A stretch of 64,000 nt of DNA. It comes from Viridibacillus arenosi. GTDB taxonomy: Bacteria > Bacillota > Bacilli > Bacillales_A > Planococcaceae. Each line of letters begins with the position of its first letter. The stretch's first letter is position 1. This document shows, piece after piece, positions 34,101 through 42,970 of the stretch. Made by a program: the position numbers and the translations under genes. The stretch covers positions 62,001-126,000 of the forward strand of contig NZ_MSPW01000008.1 in assembly GCF_001955655.1 (NCBI RefSeq), in the 5' to 3' direction. The notes under the pieces were generated by a model, which saw only the letters and a program-made list of their open reading frames with translations, searched no databases and was not told the origin of the DNA.

Positions 34101-35571
34101 TGTTACCACTAAATTAGGTGAGCATACAGGCCAAGGATTTGTTAATGGAATTAGTAAAAAAGAAAAAGCGGCACAAACAGCAGCAAACAAATTAGCAGCA
34201 TCAGCTAAAAAAGAATTCAACACAAAAATGTCGAACCTCTCACTTAAATTTAAAGCCGAGAAAATCGACATTACTGAGTATGTAAAATCTTTAGAAGCCA
34301 TGAAAACACAGTATGCTAACGTTCCGAATGCTGTAGCTAAAATCAATGCTCAAATTGTTTCTTTAAATAAAAAACATGCAAAAGAAGTATTCGACGTTGC
34401 TAAATCTTCTATTGAAGATAAAGTGAAAATGAATGAAATGTCATTAACACAAGAATTAGCAGCATGGGAAAAATTACAGAAGAACTATAAAAAAGGTTCT
34501 GATGAACGAAAGCAAATTGATCAAAATATTTATGAGACTAAAAAACAAATACACAATCAATTAACATCGCTTAATGATGAATATGTAACTAAAGTTAATG
34601 ATGCGAATGAAAGATTAGCAGCATCAGAAAAAGCTTTAAAAGATGAATATAAAAAATCTGTAGCAGAACGAACTGCATCGCTTATTAGCTTCGCAGGCAT
34701 TTTCGATGAGGTTGCACAATCATCTGATATAACTGGGCAAAAGCTTCTTGAGAACTTGCAAGGTCAAGTTGCTGTATTCGAAACTTGGTCTAAAAATATT
34801 CAATTGTTGGCGAAAAAGGGAATCGACAAAGGACTACTTGAAGAATTACGTCAAATGGGTCCTAAAGCTGCACCAGAGATTGCCGCACTAACAACTCTGA
34901 CTGACCAGGAATTAACTCAATACGCAAAACTGTGGAAGGATAAGAATGTACTAGCTAGAACGCAAGCTGAAAGCGAATTAGCACAGATGAATAAAGATAC
35001 GAAAAAGAAAATCAAGGAATTAACTGCTGAGACTAAGAAGGAACTGGATGAGTACAAAAAGGAATGGGCTTCTAAAATCAAGGAGATTCGAACTGGTACA
35101 ACGGATGAATTTGTAACAATGAAAACTTCTATGAAATCCATCGGTAAGGATACCATCAAAGGTCTAATGGCTGGTATGGAGGATATGGAGAAACCTTTAC
35201 AAAAGAAAGCTCAATCAATTGCTGATTCAATTTCTAAAACGATTGCTAGTGCTTTAAAAATCAAATCACCTTCACGTGTCATGATGGGCCTTGGTAAGTG
35301 GATTCCCGCAGGACTTGCAGAAGGTATGGAGCAAAACATGAGTGCTATTACAAATGCTGCTCAAAAGATGGCAAATGCGACTATGCCTAATATTAATCCT
35401 GGTGGTTATTCTAGTGGGTTTGGAGGTAGTTCGGTAAGTAACATAGACAATACAAGAAGCTATCAACCAGTAGTTAATAATAATTTCTATGCACCAGTTG
35501 CTTCACCTTCAGAACTGGCAAGAAAAAGTATACAAGCCCAAAGACAACTAGCCATGGAATGGGGTGTGTAA
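31171..35571 (+). CDS. Tape measure protein
   Basis: 1466 residues. An N-terminal coiled coil (about 1-140) is followed by a PhageMin-type region (SLYVTAPIVGLGVGAAKAAIEFESAFAGVRKTVDTS, about 165-215), hydrophobic helices about 560-640, and repeated AWNGIKGIITG-like segments (about 760-910). Two copies of a KIKSPSRV/DIRSPSRV plus GLG/GQG motif lie near 975 and 1370. The length sets the tail length (roughly 0.15 nm per residue would give about 200 nm). Largest gene of the window. Confidence 0.96.
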   Translation: MADAEVGNLRVSLSMNSATFERSLASIDRSIKTLGQEMSIVRNRGREWGTTTDGLRTKQETLTRLLSSQEVKVRALRAAYESSKQATGENSAATERLAAQLNRAVAEYTRTETEISDVTAALRRQEEELRRSQSSWQRAGESMQKVGETMKRVGSSMKSIGQSMSLYVTAPIVGLGVGAAKAAIEFESAFAGVRKTVDTSEEGFKKLEKGIREMATTLPTSAKDIAAVAESAGQLGIAEENILSFTRTVVDLGESTNMSREQAATEFAKFANITGMAQKDFDKLGSSVVAMGNNFATTESDITAMAMRLAGAGTQVGMSEADIIGLATALSSVGIEAEMGGSAISRVMVSMQVATSTGFTKVQDLSKQTGYSLRDLQMMASHSGKAFGNLAEDLGMTKKELTTLVNAGVDLEGFSKVAGMTGEEFKKAFEKDAIGAIGAFINGLGNAEDKGDTAINMLQEMGINSVLLRDSLLRAGGASELFGDAVKLSNEAWEENTALTKEAEQRYKTTESQLKMLKNKFTEIGISMKNVLIPPLLKIADVLGPIAEKFSNLSDGAKTVIVVIAGMVAAIGPVLVVVGMLVSSIGSILTALAPVALAIGEAGGLMTVLGTAMTGIVAPIGVAILAIGSMAAVFVGLYKNHEGFRNVVDSTWSAIKDAISSTMSGIVSFVQSMGDQLSTFWSENQESIKEAASNVWSAISTVIDVALKVISGVMSVVWPIIKALVVSTWEAIKNVIEGVTKVITGIIKTFSSLLTGDWKGVWEGIKQILSGALEAVWGAINLYFVGKLLGPLKSFGPAAKSLVTSAWNGIKGIITGVLDVLKSSITGSFNLYKTSISTILNATKTVISSIWNGIKTIVTTVMGGIKNTVTSSWNGIKSNTSTILNGIKNIITNIFNMFKSIVSKAMDGVATAVDVGWGKAASFLHSINLVSVGKHIIQGLINGIGSMMDAVKDKVKSVATGVTSTIKKALDIRSPSRVTTKLGEHTGQGFVNGISKKEKAAQTAANKLAASAKKEFNTKMSNLSLKFKAEKIDITEYVKSLEAMKTQYANVPNAVAKINAQIVSLNKKHAKEVFDVAKSSIEDKVKMNEMSLTQELAAWEKLQKNYKKGSDERKQIDQNIYETKKQIHNQLTSLNDEYVTKVNDANERLAASEKALKDEYKKSVAERTASLISFAGIFDEVAQSSDITGQKLLENLQGQVAVFETWSKNIQLLAKKGIDKGLLEELRQMGPKAAPEIAALTTLTDQELTQYAKLWKDKNVLARTQAESELAQMNKDTKKKIKELTAETKKELDEYKKEWASKIKEIRTGTTDEFVTMKTSMKSIGKDTIKGLMAGMEDMEKPLQKKAQSIADSISKTIASALKIKSPSRVMMGLGKWIPAGLAEGMEQNMSAITNAAQKMANATMPNINPGGYSSGFGGSSVSNIDNTRSYQPVVNNNFYAPVASPSELARKSIQAQRQLAMEWGV

Positions 35572-36432
35572 ATGGCTGAGAAAATTACATTTATTAATAG
35601 TCGTGGACAATCGTTGGAGCTGAAAAATTCGGCTCCTTTTATTTTATCTTCTGTGGATGGCAAAGGGGATGTTCATGCAAACATACAGCTATCAAAAGCG
35701 CCTTATCAAGACGGGAGTACTCATATCGATTCGGTATTTGATGAACGCCTGTTGTCTTTACAGATAGCAATAATGGGGAATACAAACGATTTGCTTTTAG
35801 AAAGAAGACAATATGTAGCTTCTGTATTTAATTCAAAATTGGGTGCAGGAAAACTAATCTATGAAAATGGTAATACCAAAAGGGAAATAAAAGCAGTACC
35901 CGATGGTGTACCTGTATTTCCAACTGGCACGGATAACAAGGGGATTAATTTTCAAAAGGGGTTAGTCAATCTTATATGTCCGTCACCATTTTGGTTGGAT
36001 ATCATGACCGAAAATATTAAACTTGAGGATTTTGTTGCACACTTCAGATTTTCTTTCCATTTCCCAGTACGCTTTGCTAGTCGTGGAGATTCGAGAATAT
36101 TGATCAATAAAGGGGATGTACCCACACCGATCATCGTGGAATTTCGTGGAGCTGCTGTTAACCCAAAGATTACGAATCTTAGCACAGGTGAATTTATACG
36201 CGTTAACCGTACTATTCCAGAGGGGTATAAATTAATTTTAGAAACAACTTTCGGAAATAAGAAAGTAGAGATTGTAGCACCAGATGGAGTTAGTCAAAAC
36301 GGATTTCCTTGGATTGACCCAGATTCAGATTTTTTTAGTTTGGATATGGGTGAAAATAAATTCAGTTTCATAACAGACAGCGGTCGTCCAGAGGTTTACG
36401 TTTCATACAAGAATAGATATTTAAGTGTTTAA
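35572..36432 (+). CDS. Distal tail protein (Dit-like)
   Basis: 286 residues of the siphovirus tail component family: N-terminal FINSRGQSLELKNSAPFILSS, then YQDGSTHIDSVFDERLLSLQI and a galectin-like C-terminal region. Forms the hexameric hub at the tail tip. Start directly follows the tape measure stop. Confidence 0.88.
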   Translation: MAEKITFINSRGQSLELKNSAPFILSSVDGKGDVHANIQLSKAPYQDGSTHIDSVFDERLLSLQIAIMGNTNDLLLERRQYVASVFNSKLGAGKLIYENGNTKREIKAVPDGVPVFPTGTDNKGINFQKGLVNLICPSPFWLDIMTENIKLEDFVAHFRFSFHFPVRFASRGDSRILINKGDVPTPIIVEFRGAAVNPKITNLSTGEFIRVNRTIPEGYKLILETTFGNKKVEIVAPDGVSQNGFPWIDPDSDFFSLDMGENKFSFITDSGRPEVYVSYKNRYLSV

Positions 36433-36444
36433 GGAGGTATATGT

Positions 36445-38061
36445 ATGGCAGAAAAATTCAGCTTTTTTGACCCCGTAGAAGATGAGAGTGGAGTATTTGA
36501 TAGGGAGTATAATGCACAGGAATTTACGGACTATTTTGCAACGCTCGTTACCACAGGCGTTATGAAAGGTGCAGGTAATCAATTAAGCGTTAGTACAGAT
36601 GGTTCAAGTATGATAACAAAATTGAATACTGGCGTGGCATTTGTAGAAGGTCGTTATTATGCGAATGACAGTCTATTAAGTCATACTCATGATACTGAAA
36701 CAGTTGGTAAAAATCGTATTGATCGCATTGTAATCAGAATGGATTTGAGTACCGAAGCACGACACGTAAAATCATTTGTTAAAAAGGGTGTGGCTAGCGC
36801 ATCGCCTGTTGCTCCAACGCTTACTCAAACAGCAAATGTATACGAAATATCTGTTGCGCAAGTAAAGGTTGTTGGTGGGCAGACATTTATATCAGCTAAT
36901 AATGTGACTGATGAGCGGGGAACTGTTGTTATTTGTCCATGGACAGGTAGTAGAATATTGCCAAATTTCGACGATGATGCTCTCCAAGAGTTAGTAGATA
37001 ATCAATTGACAGATGGATCATATGCGAAAAAATATTCAGGTAATTTAGATGAATTATTAAAAACTGGCTTCTATGCTTGCGATAGTGTGGATACTACATC
37101 CCTCCCTATCCAAAATTCTTCATCTGGTAGACCATGGATTGTTCAAGTGATTTCAGATAGTGATACTAAAGGTGCTAAACAAATAGCATCTCAAGCAATC
37201 TCTGGAGATGAAATGTACCATAGAACAAGGTCAATAACAGGAGCATGGTTTCCTTGGAAATTATTAGTTGTACCGTTAAATAATACACTAACGAGTACCA
37301 GTACAACCGAAGCCGCAACAGCAAACGCCGTGAAAACAGTAAATGATAAATTACAGTATTTTAATGCAAATGCATACACTGTATGTATAGGTAAAAATGC
37401 TACTGGTAATCTCTCTTTTGGTCCTGGAGCAAATAGTACTGGATCAGAGGGTTCTGAATTTGCAATAGGGTATGAAGCCATGGCTCAAGGGTGGGGTGCT
37501 GCAGCAATCGGAGGATTTGCTAGATCAGGAAATCAGAACCAGGGAGTGCTAGGAGTGTCTAAAAGTTCCGGGTACGGACAAAAAACCTGGATAGTACCAG
37601 GTGACTTATCAGTAAGCGGGACAAAAAACTTTGAGATACCGCATCCACACCCAGACAAAAAGTATACCCATGTTATTAGACATGGAGCGGTGGAATCACC
37701 AACAACAGGAGATACACTTTATCGTTACGAAATTGAAGCAACTGAAGATGGTCAAGTTGTAGAAGTACAATTGCCCGATTACTTTGAACAACTTAATACA
37801 AATGTAGATATCTGGGTAAACCCTCATTTACACTTTGGCAGGGCGTTCGGAATAGTGGAAGGAGATATTCTAAGGGTAACTTGTGAAAGAGTAGGAACAT
37901 ATAAAGCCTTAGTCATCGGGACACGTAATGATGAAAACGTACTGGATTGGTATGTTAGAGGTGTTGAACGTGAGATAGGCGAATCATGGCTTGGTGAAAC
38001 ATCTACTTTTGAAGTGGATGAGCTAACAGAAGTAACAGAATTCGAGGAGGTATATCAATGA
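36445..38061 (+). CDS. Upper tail fiber / receptor-binding protein
   Basis: 538 residues. The N-terminal anchor (EKFSFFDPVEDESGVFDREYNAQEFTDYFATLVTTGV) matches baseplate upper proteins of Gram-positive phages. Residues about 195-275 (DELLKTGFYACDS...PWKLLV) resemble a pyocin-knob domain. A glycine/serine-rich linker and a beta-rich C-terminal head follow. It probably contacts the host surface. The order (before the Gp37-like protein) is unusual but seen in related phages. Confidence 0.78.
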   Translation: MAEKFSFFDPVEDESGVFDREYNAQEFTDYFATLVTTGVMKGAGNQLSVSTDGSSMITKLNTGVAFVEGRYYANDSLLSHTHDTETVGKNRIDRIVIRMDLSTEARHVKSFVKKGVASASPVAPTLTQTANVYEISVAQVKVVGGQTFISANNVTDERGTVVICPWTGSRILPNFDDDALQELVDNQLTDGSYAKKYSGNLDELLKTGFYACDSVDTTSLPIQNSSSGRPWIVQVISDSDTKGAKQIASQAISGDEMYHRTRSITGAWFPWKLLVVPLNNTLTSTSTTEAATANAVKTVNDKLQYFNANAYTVCIGKNATGNLSFGPGANSTGSEGSEFAIGYEAMAQGWGAAAIGGFARSGNQNQGVLGVSKSSGYGQKTWIVPGDLSVSGTKNFEIPHPHPDKKYTHVIRHGAVESPTTGDTLYRYEIEATEDGQVVEVQLPDYFEQLNTNVDIWVNPHLHFGRAFGIVEGDILRVTCERVGTYKALVIGTRNDENVLDWYVRGVEREIGESWLGETSTFEVDELTEVTEFEEVYQ

Positions 38062-38288
38062 ATATCACATTAAAGGAATCGAAAATCCAGTTTAAAAATC
38101 CAGTTATTGGGCAACCAACAAGAGCTGTGGAAGAGCATTATTATGCTAGACGTATTGTGGCTATTGTAGATGGAGTAGCACGTCAATTCCGATTTATGGC
38201 GAACGAATTGCCATTTGTTGCTGATGAAGGAGAAATGATTGCTGCGATTGAAACCCAGCTTAATAAGGAACAAACTAACGCTGAATAG
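38058..38288 (+). CDS. Small tail-region protein
   Basis: 76 residues, no family recognised; one beta-rich unit with AVEEHYYARRIVAIVDGVAR. Overlaps the fiber gene by 4 bp, so co-translated; possibly a fiber chaperone or tip protein. Confidence 0.6.
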   Translation: MNITLKESKIQFKNPVIGQPTRAVEEHYYARRIVAIVDGVARQFRFMANELPFVADEGEMIAAIETQLNKEQTNAE

Positions 38289-38350
38289 GCGTATTTTTTA
38301 TGTCTATTTTGGAGGAATCGGATAGGGGAGTATCCTCCCCTTAAATCCTT

Positions 38351-38983
38351 CTATTTCAATATAATCGAACCATTTTTGATGAAGCATTTATGATGATTAC
38401 TAGCTTTATATTTACTATTTGGGTTTGGGTGTCTTGGATACTTTCCATCGATTAATATATTTTTTGATTGAGTTGTTTCAAAGACAAAAATATCATTCTT
38501 ATAAAACTTTTCAATCATTGTCAATATTTTAGCTGATTGAATATCATAGTAATTTATTTTATCAACTTTATCTCCGCTGCATTGCCCATATCCAAGAAAC
38601 AAATGAGTTGTTGTGGCAAGTGACTTTTCTATCACCTTCCGATTGGCAAGCATTGCTCTGTTATATTCTAAGTGTGTTAAAGTGTGAATTAATGGATAGA
38701 TTTTTGATGAATTTGGTTCATAAAAAGGATATAGGTTAAAAAACCTAATGTGATGTACTTCAGGAACATTATTATAAATGTATTCCGTAACGTAGTTAAT
38801 TGTTGGATCTGAGTCATCATTATCAGCAGCACTGGGGTTCATAAGAATACAAGAAGCTATACCTCTCTTTTTTAGGGGAATTCTTAAAGAAGTTCTAATT
38901 TCAACTTTGCTGTTTAGAGGTTTAATATATGCTTTAATTTTCTCAGTGTTTACTAAATTTTGATCATAACTTCTTATAGCCAA
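38351..38983 (-). CDS. DUF1643 protein in reverse orientation
   Basis: 210 residues. ASCILMNPSAADNDDSDPTI (about 43-62), HIRFFNLYPF and HTLTHLEYNRA are the hallmark segments of DUF1643. The function is unknown; members occur in phages and near restriction or defence genes. It is the only minus-strand gene in the tail module, has its own terminator-like hairpin (GGGGAG-TATC-CTCCCC, 38327-38342), and is more AT-rich than the tail genes. These are marks of a recently gained moron. Confidence 0.82.
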   Translation of the reverse strand: MAIRSYDQNLVNTEKIKAYIKPLNSKVEIRTSLRIPLKKRGIASCILMNPSAADNDDSDPTINYVTEYIYNNVPEVHHIRFFNLYPFYEPNSSKIYPLIHTLTHLEYNRAMLANRKVIEKSLATTTHLFLGYGQCSGDKVDKINYYDIQSAKILTMIEKFYKNDIFVFETTQSKNILIDGKYPRHPNPNSKYKASNHHKCFIKNGSIILK

Positions 38984-39080
38984 AGTATCACCTGCTTTTT
39001 CGTTTATAAAACAATTATATTAAACAGGAGAAATAATTCAATAGTACTAAATTATTTTTCTTGAGAAATGAGGTAAACTC

Positions 39081-40262
39081 ATGAAACCAATCCGAATTCT
39101 ATCTGAATCAATCGACATTCTAGCCGAAATCGACAACTACGAATCTATGTTTTTCATCCGTAGATGGCATACAATTGGTGAAATTGAATTAAGAATGAAT
39201 CGCTATAAAAAAGATGCAGATAAATTACAACGTGGAAACCTTATTTTAGTCGGAAACGATTTGAATAAGGTTTTTTTGATTAAGCATAGGGAAATTGAGC
39301 TTGACCAAAGCGGTAAAATCACAGAAAACTGGCTTATTAAAGGGTGGTCTTTGAAGTCTGTTATTGCTCAAAGGATTACTGTCCCACCTCCACATACTGG
39401 TTATGATAATAAACAAAGCAATGCTGAAACAGTAATGAAGCACTATGTTAATCAGAACACTGTAAATCCTGTGGACGGTAAACGGAGAATGCCACAATTA
39501 GTTATTGCGCCTAACTTAAATCGTGGTCCATCAGTTTCTTGGTCATCTCGCTATAAGAATTTAGCTGAAGAAGAGGCAGCTATCTCATTAGCAACAGGTT
39601 TAGGATGGGATGTTTCTTTGGACATCCACAGCAAGAAATTTGTGTTTGATGTTATGGAAGGTAGAAATTTAATAGCTGGTCAAAGTATCTTACCACCAGT
39701 TATTTTCAGTCCACAGTTTGAATCACTGAAATCATTACATTATACAGAAAGCGAACTTAACTATAAGAATATCGCTTATGTTGCAGGACAAGGTGAGGGA
39801 GTAGATAGGCGTGTAATTGAGCTTGGTTCAGATGTAGGTTTAAACCGTCATGAAGTATTTATCGATGCGAGGGACATTCCAGAAGAAGATGATGTGGAGG
39901 TCACTGACCCAGAAGGTAACAAGACCACCGAAAAAGTACCACGACCAGAATCGGAAATCATAGCTGATTTAACAGATCGTGGACAGCAACAGATGCAGGA
40001 GTTTTTGCAAGAACATTATCTTGAAGGACAGATACTAACCAACAGCTCATTTAAGTATGGAATAGATTATGATTTAGGCGATATCGTTACCAATCAGAAT
40101 AAAGAATGGGAAGTGACGATGGATGCTAGGATTACTGAAGTTAAGGAAGTTTATGAGCCTGCAGGATTCCAACTTGAAGGTACGTTTGGGAATAATCGAC
40201 CTACTTTGATTAAGAAGATTAAGCAGGAGTTGAGTCAAATTAGTGGAGAAGTTAGGAGGTAG
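39081..40262 (+). CDS. ReqiPepy6 Gp37-like tail protein
   Basis: 393 residues. The pattern ILSESIDILAEIDNYESMFFIRRW...GEIELRMN and LIKGWSLKSVIAQRI fits the siphovirus ReqiPepy6 Gp37-like family, which forms the tail-tip hub. An acidic linker (about 270-300, EEDDVEVTDPEGN) precedes the C-terminal domain. Separated from the rest of the tail genes by the reversed DUF1643 gene. Confidence 0.88.
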   Translation: MKPIRILSESIDILAEIDNYESMFFIRRWHTIGEIELRMNRYKKDADKLQRGNLILVGNDLNKVFLIKHREIELDQSGKITENWLIKGWSLKSVIAQRITVPPPHTGYDNKQSNAETVMKHYVNQNTVNPVDGKRRMPQLVIAPNLNRGPSVSWSSRYKNLAEEEAAISLATGLGWDVSLDIHSKKFVFDVMEGRNLIAGQSILPPVIFSPQFESLKSLHYTESELNYKNIAYVAGQGEGVDRRVIELGSDVGLNRHEVFIDARDIPEEDDVEVTDPEGNKTTEKVPRPESEIIADLTDRGQQQMQEFLQEHYLEGQILTNSSFKYGIDYDLGDIVTNQNKEWEVTMDARITEVKEVYEPAGFQLEGTFGNNRPTLIKKIKQELSQISGEVRR

Positions 40263-40408
40263 ACATCTCAATAATCGACTGGTAAATGAAGAGAAGAACG
40301 TAAAAAAATATTTTTTGAATTTATATAACATTTATTGTTAAATCGCGTATTATCTTACGAGCGGAAATCTAGCTCTAAAAAATTTTGCGGGAGATGAAGT
40401 AATACAAA

Positions 40409-40567
40409 ATGAAGATTATGCGAAAAATCTATAATGGCCCTAATGGGAAAATTCAAGTAATAAGAACAATAAGAAATGGAGTTAAAACGAAATATATTTC
40501 AAGGGTAGGAAAAAAATCGACGAAATACAGACTTATGAATGTGTTATATATTAAGCAAAGGAAGTAA
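40409..40567 (+). CDS. Small basic protein
   Basis: 52 residues (starts MKIMRKIYNGPNGKIQVIRT), very basic, beta-strand pattern. GGGAGATGA lies 12 bp upstream. It fills most of the 470-bp gap between tail and lysis genes; the rest of the gap holds only AT-rich sequence. No homologue recognised. Confidence 0.45.
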   Translation: MKIMRKIYNGPNGKIQVIRTIRNGVKTKYISRVGKKSTKYRLMNVLYIKQRK

Positions 40568-40732
40568 AGGTTGAATTTTTAGGCTGACGAGAGTTGGCCT
40601 TTTTTTAAAAGGCATCTACATACTGGGTGCGTTTTTATTATGAAGTTATTTTTATTGTTAAAAAGCACAGAAACTTATTAAAGGTAAACTATTCTTCTTT
40701 GTCGAAATTTAGTAGATAGAGAGGATGATGAT

Positions 40733-40981
40733 ATGAAAGGCATAGTAGAATTTGCAAATGCTAAAAAAGGTTTTGTTGCTGTTATGACAGAAAACCATGA
40801 ATATTCTATAGTTGAAATTGTTGACTTTTATTTTCCTGAATTAGGAGTAACTTTGTATGGTGAGTTAGAAAGTTTAGGTGGAGGAAGATTGAAATGCCTA
40901 AATGATGGAGTAGAATTTGATGTGTTTATTCAAGATATCCACTCCGGTTTGAATAACGCTAAAAGAATGTTATTTTCATAA
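40733..40981 (+). CDS. Small phage protein
   Basis: 82 residues, beta-rich with NHEYSIVEIVDFYFPELGVTLYGELE. Not recognised. Own ribosome site (GAGAGGATGATG) and followed by a terminator. Confidence 0.6.
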   Translation: MKGIVEFANAKKGFVAVMTENHEYSIVEIVDFYFPELGVTLYGELESLGGGRLKCLNDGVEFDVFIQDIHSGLNNAKRMLFS

Positions 40982-40998
40982 ATTTAAATACTATATTC

Positions 40999-41025
40999 AG
41001 CACATCTAACCAGGTGTGCTTTTTC
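40999..41025 (+). terminator. Terminator before lysis module
   Basis: AGCACATCT-AACC-AGGTGTGCT (one G-U) followed by TTTTC and TATGCC, nearly the same as the terminator at 21192-21214. Confidence 0.8.
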
Positions 41026-41081
41026 TATGCCTTCCACAATCACTGTGGAGGGTTTTATTATGCAGAAAAAGAGGTGGCTTT

Positions 41082-41348
41082 ATGGGCGAAGAGTTAGTAC
41101 GTAATATTTATGAACGGTTGGGTGGGATTGAAGCAAAGTTAGACGGCATTAATCAAATTAGAAATATAGCCAATCGAGCTGATGAAAAGGCTGACAAAGC
41201 TGATGATAAAGCTGAGGAGGCATTACAAAGCACTAAGAGTGCTCACAAGCGTCTAGATAAAATAGATAAGATTGTATGGTGGGTAGGCACTACAGTAATT
41301 GGTGCAGTGATAGTGGCTTTAGTAGCTTTGGTAATTAAAACACAATAG
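41082..41348 (+). CDS. xhlA: XhlA-like holin partner
   Basis: 88 residues. A coiled coil with alternating Ala-Asp-Lys heptads (about 25-65) is followed by one C-terminal membrane helix (WWVGTTVIGAVIVALVALV). This is the hemolysin XhlA layout, which acts with the holin at lysis. ATG behind AGAGGTGG. Confidence 0.88.
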   Translation: MGEELVRNIYERLGGIEAKLDGINQIRNIANRADEKADKADDKAEEALQSTKSAHKRLDKIDKIVWWVGTTVIGAVIVALVALVIKTQ

Positions 41349-41360
41349 GAGGTCATCTAC

Positions 41361-41612
41361 ATGACAACAGAAAAATTAAAACAATACATCGCACTATTCG
41401 GAGGACTGCTATCAGCGGTCCTTTTATTTTTGGGCTCTTTAGGAGTGGATTTATGGTGGTTTAACGACAACACAATAGACACTTTTATTAATGTATTGAT
41501 AACAGCAGTGCCCTTTATTTTGGTTGTTTACGGTGTCTACAAAAACAGCTATATCGTAACGAAACAGGCGAAAGAACAAGAAGAATTATTGAAACAGAAA
41601 GGGTTGAAATAA
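41361..41612 (+). CDS. Phage holin (SPP1/XhlB-type)
   Basis: 83 residues with two membrane helices (about 10-28 and 42-62) separated by VDLWWFNDNTIDTF, then a charged C-terminal tail. Matches SPP1-family holins that open the membrane for the amidase. Between XhlA and endolysin, as in B. subtilis PBSX. Confidence 0.9.
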   Translation: MTTEKLKQYIALFGGLLSAVLLFLGSLGVDLWWFNDNTIDTFINVLITAVPFILVVYGVYKNSYIVTKQAKEQEELLKQKGLK

Positions 41613-41613
41613 T

Positions 41614-42429
41614 ATGGCGAAAAAATATGTTATTTCAAGTGGTCATTCCTTAAAAGTTCGAGGTGCTGCAGATATTCTTGACGAGGTTAATGAAGCTCGT
41701 AAGGTGGTCAATCGAGTTCATGCTATCTTAACAACGACATACAATGGTGAAGGTTCGCTATTCAATGACAACACATCTACTACTCAACAACAGAATTTGA
41801 ACACCATTGTTAATCAACATAATTGCAAAGAGCGTGATTTAGATATTAGTGTTCATTTCAATGCTGCATCTAAAACGAATGATCCGCGCGGTGTAGAATG
41901 CCTGTATTACGATGCAAAAGCATTATCTACCAAAGTAAGTGCTGCTATTAGTGAAGCATCTGGATTAAAGGACAGAGGAGCAAAAGAAAGAAAAGAGTTA
42001 TATTTTTTAAACGCAACTAATAAACCGGCCATTCTAATAGAAGTTTGCTTCGTAGATTCTAAAGCAGATGCGAAAATCTATAATGATAACGATAAGTTTG
42101 AAGAAATCTGCCAGGCTATCGCTTCAGTAATTGCAAACGAACTTGGGTACAAAAAGAAAGAGATAACAACCATTTCAAAACCTTCTAAACCAGCAAGTAT
42201 AACATTAACTGCAAAAACATATTACAAGTCAGGAACTGGATTATATCGCATTAAGAAACCGTGTTACCTTTATAAGACTGTGAAGTTTGATAAAGATCAA
42301 CGAGATAAACCAATCAGTGTAGGTGTGGCAGTAACGGCAAAAGATATTGTGAAGTACGGAAATGCTTACAGATTAAAAACTCCAAACGGATATGTCACAG
42401 CAGATAAAGAATTTGTTGAAAAAGTATAG
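41614..42429 (+). CDS. N-acetylmuramoyl-L-alanine amidase endolysin
   Basis: 271 residues. Amidase_3 domain (1-175) with zinc ligands His11 (SSGHS), Glu24 or Glu27, His81 (DISVHFNAA) and catalytic Glu143 (LIEVCFVDS). A C-terminal wall-binding SH3-like part (about 200-271: AKTYYKSGTGLYRIKKPCYLYKT) follows a proline/serine linker. It cuts the peptide from the glycan at lysis. Confidence 0.93.
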   Translation: MAKKYVISSGHSLKVRGAADILDEVNEARKVVNRVHAILTTTYNGEGSLFNDNTSTTQQQNLNTIVNQHNCKERDLDISVHFNAASKTNDPRGVECLYYDAKALSTKVSAAISEASGLKDRGAKERKELYFLNATNKPAILIEVCFVDSKADAKIYNDNDKFEEICQAIASVIANELGYKKKEITTISKPSKPASITLTAKTYYKSGTGLYRIKKPCYLYKTVKFDKDQRDKPISVGVAVTAKDIVKYGNAYRLKTPNGYVTADKEFVEKV

Positions 42430-42783
42430 TTAGTGAGCAGATTCCAGTTGGAATTTACCTCACCTGTAAAACTTGATCTCGGATGCTCTCAAGCAATGTT
42501 TCCTTTATTTAATAAATTCAAACTTTACCGATGAAATAATTAGAGTGTTGGTGAAAATTTGATGTTTTTCATATAAAAACATCATGATTTATTATTAATT
42601 AGCACATAATGAACTAAAACCCTTGCAAAAGGGGGGTGAAAGTTGTTTAATTGTGGTATAGAGTTATAAGTTCGAAATCAGACTGCTAGATTATATAGAC
42701 ATTAATTCGATTTGTCAAATGAAATGTATTTAATGTGTATATTTTGTCTGTGTGAGCATAAAATAAAACTAGGGGTGATGGTA
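42430..42783. other. Gene-free stretch after endolysin
   Basis: 354 bp, AT-rich. It contains a GGGGGGTGAAAG ribosome-site-like run (42630-42641), followed only by a very short frame. No hairpin terminator or gene is convincing. Confidence 0.4.
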
Positions 42784-42963
42784 ATGGCGACGAAAAGCTT
42801 TCTTACCGATTTTAAATTCACAGCTAAATCAGGCAAAAAAATCATTAATGCAATTGAAAATTCGAGAACGAGTGAACACGTTATCTCTCAAAGAGTAGAT
42901 TTAGTAAGAAATACAAATAAAATAAATAACATGATGGATTCGTTTTTCGGAGCTCGTCGGTGA
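42784..42963 (+). CDS. Small basic partner of GNAT protein
   Basis: 59 residues (MATKSFLTDFKFTAKSGKKI start), basic, helical, no recognised domain. RBS GGGGTGATGG. It precedes the GNAT gene by 7 bp, so the two form a unit. It could be a partner, antitoxin or substrate of the acetyltransferase; only the arrangement suggests this. Confidence 0.6.
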   Translation: MATKSFLTDFKFTAKSGKKIINAIENSRTSEHVISQRVDLVRNTNKINNMMDSFFGARR

Positions 42964-42970
42964 ATAATTC

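Noticed and set aside
31566..34346. Long minus-strand frames in the tape measure gene
   Set aside because: Antisense shadows caused by codon bias in a long gene; Ile/Val/Pro/Ala-rich composition with no ribosome sites.
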